A DNA stretch of 64,000 nt from Hibiscus mutabilis (Eukaryota; Streptophyta; Magnoliopsida; Malvales; Malvaceae): the NCBI GenBank assembly GCA_019671005.1, contig CM033745.1:45813241-45877240 (forward strand), in the 5' to 3' direction. Shown here piece after piece: positions 58,334 to 64,000 of this stretch. The number at the start of each line of letters is the position of its first letter. The stretch's first letter is position 1. Both the position numbers and the translations under genes were made by a program. The notes beneath the pieces are model-generated. The model was not told where the DNA came from. It saw only the letters and a list, made by a program, of their open reading frames with translations, and did no database searches.

Positions 58334-59382
58334 CCCAAATAGGCACATTCACAAATTAAGCAATAAATAGTACATGATTATAACAAAATTCTTAGGTTTC
58401 GGTTATAAATTTAACTTCCAAGTTTCATGTATTTGACTCATGTTTGACTATTTAACAAACAACATGCTTGCACATCAAGATTCCATCGAACCTACAAATT
58501 TAAATCTATTTTTAATCTGACCAGCGTCACAAACAATCTAATATGTTGAACTCCTAAGCAATCACTGAAGATTATAAGATTATCTATTAAACAACATTCA
58601 TTCGAACTCACCACATTTCTAAGTCACATAATTTACTAATTAGTTAACTTAACATATGAGCATATCGCTTATCAAATTAAACCACCATAACATAAACTAT
58701 TATAATCGAACCCCATACACATACCAAAATAATTTACAAACCTTTATAAAACGTTTACCACAAACAAAAATTAATTACAAACAAATCCAAAATATATGAA
58801 CTATATGCTTTATGTATAACTACCACATATATATGCCACCATCTTAGGAGTTTTGACTAAGGAAAATCCTAAACTCTGATTGATACTTTATGCAGTAACT
58901 TGCAACACTTGACTACGACTGGATATACAAGCTTTACTCAACCTGAATATGCATGAACTATGAATGCATTAGGCTTATATATCCTAAGTGAGGTAGTGAT
59001 ATCAAAATGACAAAGCATGTTATCCATGATATTTAATGGAGAAAATCAAATTATACAAACATAAGTTAGTATTTGTTCTTTATACCATAATCTTAACTTT
59101 TACAAACTTTATTAAGGGTTCATAATCTTTCAATTCTTGACCGAGTTTCTCTGAATTTCATATCGATCTTATCAAAGATCGTATTTTATCTCATTGAAGT
59201 CTTCCCGAGACTTATCAGAGTACTTATTAAAGCTTTCAGATTTCTTGTTACAACTTCTCGAAACATTTATCAGAGTTTCATCTCAATGTTTATTGCCTCC
59301 TATTAGGCACACATTCACCACATGTGAATTTCTTATAAAAAATGAGCACTGCTCCATGTTGCATGTTGTGATGTACTATAAA
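58334..59382 (-). other. Insertion H, middle segment, noncoding
   Basis: AT-rich. At 59,190-59,290 a motif TATCAGAGT recurs twice with CCCGAGACTT / CTCGAAACAT context. No gene. Confidence 0.5.
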
Positions 59383-60767
59383 TGATACGCAAATAGTGCA
59401 AGTATACACATTGAACAAGTAGTAAAGTGATGAGTGAGTATCATCTCTATAGGGATTGGAGGCCAAATTTAGTTTAGCTTAACATATAAATCAAGAAATA
59501 AAAGTAAATGCGGTAGCAATAGGCAACAGGTTCAGAAATGCTATAGCAAACAAATGTAATGAAAATTGGGCTGAACTAAATATACTTTGAACATCCTCAC
59601 ACGTGTGCGAAACTCTCAACTGGGATGACAAGCTAGGTTTGTTAGGGACTCCTATGTCTAAGCCTTAAGAATATTTAGCACCCTTCAGCTCATACCATGC
59701 TTGACAGAGTTTACTAAGGTATTTCTAAACTATCTCTAGCAAGAAACCTGACAGCTAGAATGCTATGACAATACCTCTCAGCGTGAACCTTAGCAAGCTA
59801 CTATACTTGAAGTTCTATTCCTTTTAGTCGTTGAAACTCTATCCTCATCTATGAGGTGAGTTAGGGTTTTACCTCTCAGCATCAAACCCCATTTTCCACG
59901 TAGATCTAAGCCTAACTCTCTCGAATATTAAGCTATCCAACACCTAAGCAAAGGCTAACTCTCGAAAGCTCTTACAAGCTTAAGGCAATAAAACAATGAA
60001 CAAAGCATGTAAAGAACTGGAGAATAAGCTAAACATCCATTAAAAACTTAAAACATAATCATCCAAAACAAACCCAAGCCAGTTAGAGTTAGTTCATGGC
60101 TGGGAAAACATCATCCATAATCAACCATTTTAAACAACCTATTCCAAAATAAAAATGCAACAACAAAGAACAACCAAGAGTAAAGGAAACTCCCAAGCCA
60201 CCGTGGACTATCGTGAACCACCCTAAGCTTGCTGCTTCTCTCAAAGGCCAGCAAATCTTCCCTTTGGAGCTTCAACAACGGAGGAAACAATGAAGAAGAA
60301 GAGTGGCCGCCTCTTCCTTTTTCTTTTTCTTAGCTCACAAAGCTCCTTTTTAGCCATCCTTTAATGCATATGTCCTTTTCTTTATATAGTGGGGGCTCCT
60401 AGGGTTTGTGCCCTTAATTCCTAGGGAATATTCCCTTCACATGTGGGGCACAGCTGGCTTAGTGCTGGCTTAGTAGAATCACGTATGGGGGCTACAAAAT
60501 ATCTTCAATTATTTGTCCTCTAGCGCGCCCAGAAATGCTATCCAAAATGCTATAGCATTTTTTCCTCTGCCCATAAATGCTCCTCAGCTTCCCTGCACAT
60601 CACCACACAAAAACAAACCTCTCCCAAGAAGCACCAATTTCATAAATAAATAAAAACAGCCAAGCAAACACCACTATATGCAACTATATGAATTAAATGC
60701 AACTATATGCAATGAAATGAGCTTGAAACTAAACAATAACCTAAGTAAAAAGGCATGAAATGTATCA
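59383..60767 (-). mobile_element. Athila-type solo LTR (1,385 bp)
   Basis: Plus-strand ends TGATACGC...ATGTATCA. Minus-strand 3' end GTGTATACTTGCACTATTTG is the Athila LTR terminus, and the body is homologous to 26,588-27,908 (shared GTTAGTTCATGG and CTCTATAGGGATT/ATATCCACAAGGATT positions). No gag or pol follows. The flanking bases (ATAAA left, TTTTT right) do not form a duplication. Confidence 0.7.
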
Positions 60768-63559
60768 TTTTTACAAGGTTAACACTCCATATCTTTATTA
60801 ACATTTCCATCAAAGCATGTTTCACGTTTTAAGTTCAGTTGAGTTCAATTCTTTTAAATAGTTTGCCTTGGATCACATTTGGACATGAGTAACATTGGTT
60901 CGTGTTTGACCGTATAGGTCCATATTACACATAGCACATAGCAATGGCTAGTGACTGAACATAAAAATCTTAACTTCCCACTATCCAACCGAACTACCGC
61001 CAGTCTCCTTACATCTCCCTTATTACCTCCTACTGTCGCCAATATATCACATATAATAAGGGGCGTCCCCCGAGCTGTAGCTCATGGACCATAGTCCCAA
61101 AATATACCACATACTATGCCGAAGTGTCCAATGGCTTCCATTGAATAGGCAACTTAGATATATTATGCTTGAGATTAGGAGAGTATCTTATAGCACAAGT
61201 AATCTTACTTGTTACTTTACTTAGTGTCTTATGCATAATATGAACTTTTAGCTTCTTAGGGAGTGTGAGTTCTTATAACTTTAGAGTTGACATTGTTTCT
61301 TTGTATATTATGCTTTCAAAGGATCAATGTTTGAATCTGATTTTTAAAGCAAAGCTTATATGTCTAAATATTCTTCAATTCAACAATTATTACACATCAT
61401 AACATATCATGTAGTGCATCCATGATGCGTATGCAACACAAATATTATTCATGAAACTTCAATGTCATGAATGTATGCCAATCCCAAATGCTCTATGTGA
61501 GCCTTATGAAAATGTTCATATGTAAACCAAACATTTTAGACAATTAGTTATATAAAGGTAAAAATCCGAGTGACTCCATGTCACTCGAGCAAGGCAACTA
61601 CACTTACCTTATATTCTAAAGTTATGGAATACCTGGTCCCACAATAGTTCAACTTGTTCTTAACCAATTCCTTTCCTAACTTTCACTTATCAGCATCCTT
61701 CCACTTGTAAGCTCCTCAAAATTTCACAACATACTAGACATTAGCAACTATAAAAAGAAATCTTAGTTTAATCAAGTTAAACACATTACTTAAACATTCC
61801 AAGCATCTCATTAGAACCTAAACTTTATTATATTTTCGAAAGCTGCCTTGAATTAAGCATAACAAGACTGAATTTATTCTTTTCAATTCTGTATACCTTT
61901 TATAGTATTCACCAACAAAATTATCATTTAGGTTCTAGCACTACACAACATCATAATCATTTTTTCATTTTTTTATTCAAAGTGTATTGTATTTCTATTC
62001 AAAACATACTACATTCATATCCAAATTCTACATTCTACAACTTATACCAAAACTGCATTCTGCAGTTCAATCTAATTTAATTCTGTATTCTGCATTCTGC
62101 ATTCTTAAACTATATACATATATAAATATCATAAAACTGTACATGCACTTAGACTATTCTGTTTTACAAAACTATTTTCCTGCATTTATTCAAACTGTTT
62201 TATTGCATTTATAATACATTCTGCACTGGTTTTACACTCAATTTTGCACTGGTTTTAAACTCAATTATGCATTGGTTTTACACTCAAAACAGTCCATTTT
62301 CTTCTTCTTTTATTTCAAATCAGCATAAAATGTTTCTTTATATACACAATATAATCCTAAGGTTTACCAATTCATTAAGTTTCTAAATTAACAATTTAAA
62401 CCTCAATCATTACTTAAAACAGCCTCCAACTACTTAATTCAAACAAAACAATCCCTCAACTTCGGTACATACAAAACAACTCAAGTTCCTAGCATTGAAT
62501 TTAAGGACTCTAACAAATCTGTTCAACAATTCCTTTTTAAATCACATACAGCCCCGTAATAGTTTACCAAGCCCCAAATGTACTCTAACTAGCCACTTAG
62601 CTCTTCATTTACTCTTAAACAGTTATCTAATAGTTTTAATTGTATCGAAACAGTTCATGAACTACTTTCATCAATCAAGGTGATCACAAACACATTTCAA
62701 ACACACACACACATATGTATATACATATTCAACAAAATTCAATTCAATCAATTGATCTAATTCAATCTCCAAAGAAATTTATTATCAAACAAGGACACAT
62801 TGGCTACGATGCAAGGCGTGAATGTACATCAAAATCTCAATTGCATCATTCGAAGCGTTCTAGATACTATCCATGATTCTCCACAAGCATTACAACTATA
62901 TATCACATTCAAGGTACCAAGATATGCTTAGTAGAGATTTGATTCATTATCTTTTATAACATCAAACATAATTTGTGAATAATTAAAATCAATTTATTCA
63001 ATTTAAATCATGTAACAAAAGAAACGAGTAATGTCATCACCTTCTTTCCTAGCTAGGCCGAACAAAGCTCAAGAATTGAGCTAAAATGGTTGAATTCCTT
63101 GTTTTTCTCTCAAGATTTCTCTCACAAACATTTGAGGGGGGTTCGGCTCATGGAAAGAAGATGATGAAAGTTAGTTATCTTTGCCCCTCCATAACCGAGA
63201 ATCCCACACATGCCATGGTAAAAATTTGACACATGCACAACACCTTAATATCTTTGAAGTTTACCATGCAAACTCTCATTTTAGCAAGGCATTCTCTTTA
63301 GTCCGTACTAATTGGCTATCAAATTCTTCTTTCACTTCTATTTAGTCACTAGTTACTTAATCAATTTGATAAATGACAATTCCTATGGAAAATCCTACTA
63401 GTGATTTAATGTAATATACCCCTAAATCAAGGTTTGGGATATTACTCTTCCTATACATTCGATCATAACCCTCAAAGGGTTTATCAAAAAGTAATTTAAT
63501 ATAATTGAATATCATTCGAACTTGAAGCATACTTCTACACCATACTTTGGGGTATTACA
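60768..63559 (-). other. Insertion H, right segment, noncoding
   Basis: AT-rich with a low-complexity stretch of TTCTGCATTCTGCA and TTTTACACTCAA words at 62,040-62,290, and a CA run near 62,700. GTCACTCGAGCAAGG near 61,580 is typical of gypsy LTRs. Ends GGGGTATTACA. Confidence 0.5.
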
Positions 63560-64000
63560 TTTTCCATACTCAAACGTTTTTTTTCTTTATATTCTTTTTT
63601 CTTATTTGGTTTCGAATAAGGAGCAAAAGAGGTACGAGTTCTCACCAAGTCAAGTTTGAGGAGGATTTGTTACCATCGAGGAGTGGAACCGACGCTACCA
63701 CCGAAATCGGGAGTGGGAGCCGCAGCGGCACGCCGCCGGTGAGCAATGTTTAGTGCCCATGCGCGGCGGCAGAAGCGACGGTACAATGTAGTCTTTGGCT
63801 CGACTTGTACCCCATCTTTGATGAGTTTACACTTTGGCCCCACTGTTTGTAATCTCTTCACTTTAGTCTTTTTTATATTTAAATTTCAATCCTTTATTTT
63901 TTGTTCTTTTTACTTGATGCAATTTAATTCTTTATGTTATTTAATTCATATTTTTTAAAATAAAAAATATAATTGGTAATTATGTCATGTAAATAAGATT
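63560..64000 (+). repeat. 3' LTR of element G, second part (continues past the window)
   Basis: Begins with the TTTTC duplication and matches 46,626-47,050 of the 5' LTR (CCATACTCAAACG..., GAACCGACGC, GGTGAGCAATG, TTGATGCAATTTAATTC). Confidence 0.9.

Larger units (their letters stand above)
52348..63559 (-). mobile_element. Insertion H (11,212 bp) in the 3' LTR of element G
   Basis: Ends TGTAACACAC...GGGGTATTACA bounded by TTCTC/TTTTC. After subtracting the two inner insertions, about 4.9 kb of noncoding sequence remains, with no gag or pol. It is best read as one long solo LTR in minus orientation, since the 3' end on the minus strand (CGGGTGGAGTGTGTTACA) looks like a Tekay/Del-type LTR end; 4.9 kb is long for that class, so a deleted full element is possible. 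Confidence 0.7.
46357..64000 (+). mobile_element. Element G: gag-only Tat-like retrotransposon, 3' LTR split by an insertion
   Basis: Order on the plus strand: 5' LTR (46,357-47,598), PBS (47,602-47,619), leader, degenerate gag (48,394-49,920), long 3' noncoding region with 83-bp tandem repeats, polypurine tract (52,066-52,080), and 3' LTR (52,081-52,347 and 63,560 to beyond the window). ORF1, protease, RT and integrase are absent, so it is non-autonomous. The 3' LTR is interrupted by the 11,212-bp insertion at 52,348-63,559. Confidence 0.85.

Noticed and set aside
62040..62290. Repeats of TTCTGCATTCTGCA as a satellite
   Set aside because: Only a few irregular copies; better described as low-complexity LTR sequence.
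1..64000. tRNA or rRNA genes
   Set aside because: No cloverleaf with both A and B boxes and no rRNA core was recognised; the one good B box belongs to the SINE-like unit at 40,710-40,888.

Overview
The window is nuclear DNA of a flowering plant, most likely a eudicot. It has spliceosomal introns with GT..AG borders, AT-rich spacers, several lineages of plant LTR retrotransposons, SINE- and LINE-like pieces, and no operons or ribosome binding sites. The species cannot be fixed from sequence alone. One host gene is present and it is broken. Almost everything else is transposon, much of it nested.

Region by region. (1) 1-4,755, minus strand: Tat/Ogre-like Ty3/gypsy element A (5' LTR, primer-binding site, extra ORF1 upstream of gag, gag), running off the left edge. 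A appears to sit inside element B. (2) 4,756-about 12,370, minus: element B, an older relative with ORF1, gag, protease and a G-patch-like stretch, cut off just before reverse transcriptase by the start of A. (3) About 12,390-27,908, minus: an Athila-type Ty3/gypsy element (5' LTR, PBS, gag, protease, RT, RNase H, integrase, env-position ORF). It is split by two solo LTRs, each with a perfect 5-bp target duplication (16,997-19,473 in pol; 23,004-26,106 in gag). Its 3' LTR is missing. (4) 27,909-29,645: a partial gypsy LTR, then the 3' tail of another Tat element, then a LINE-like retroposon (30,742-31,388). (5) 31,860-40,575, plus: a 12-exon SET-domain lysine methyltransferase gene of the Rubisco-LSMT/SETD3-like class. 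It carries three in-frame TGA codons, a 1-bp deletion and a lost splice donor, so it is a pseudogene; a Ty1/copia remnant lies in its sixth intron. (6) A SINE-like unit follows, then a compact gag-only gypsy element with both LTRs (41,776-44,146, minus). (7) 46,357-64,000, plus: gag-only Tat-like element G. Its 3' LTR is split by an 11.2-kb insertion (52,348-63,559), which itself contains a composite insertion (53,447-58,328) and an Athila-type LTR (59,383-60,767).

How the parts work together: the retroelements were copy-and-paste units, with LTRs driving transcription, tRNA-like primer sites for reverse transcription, gag for particles and pol for copying and integration. No element with an intact pol is visible. 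I did not find evidence of a new biological system. The most informative points are the dated nesting order, the recurring PBS-like and LTR motifs of the Tat-type elements, their extra ORF1, and the young SET-domain pseudogene.
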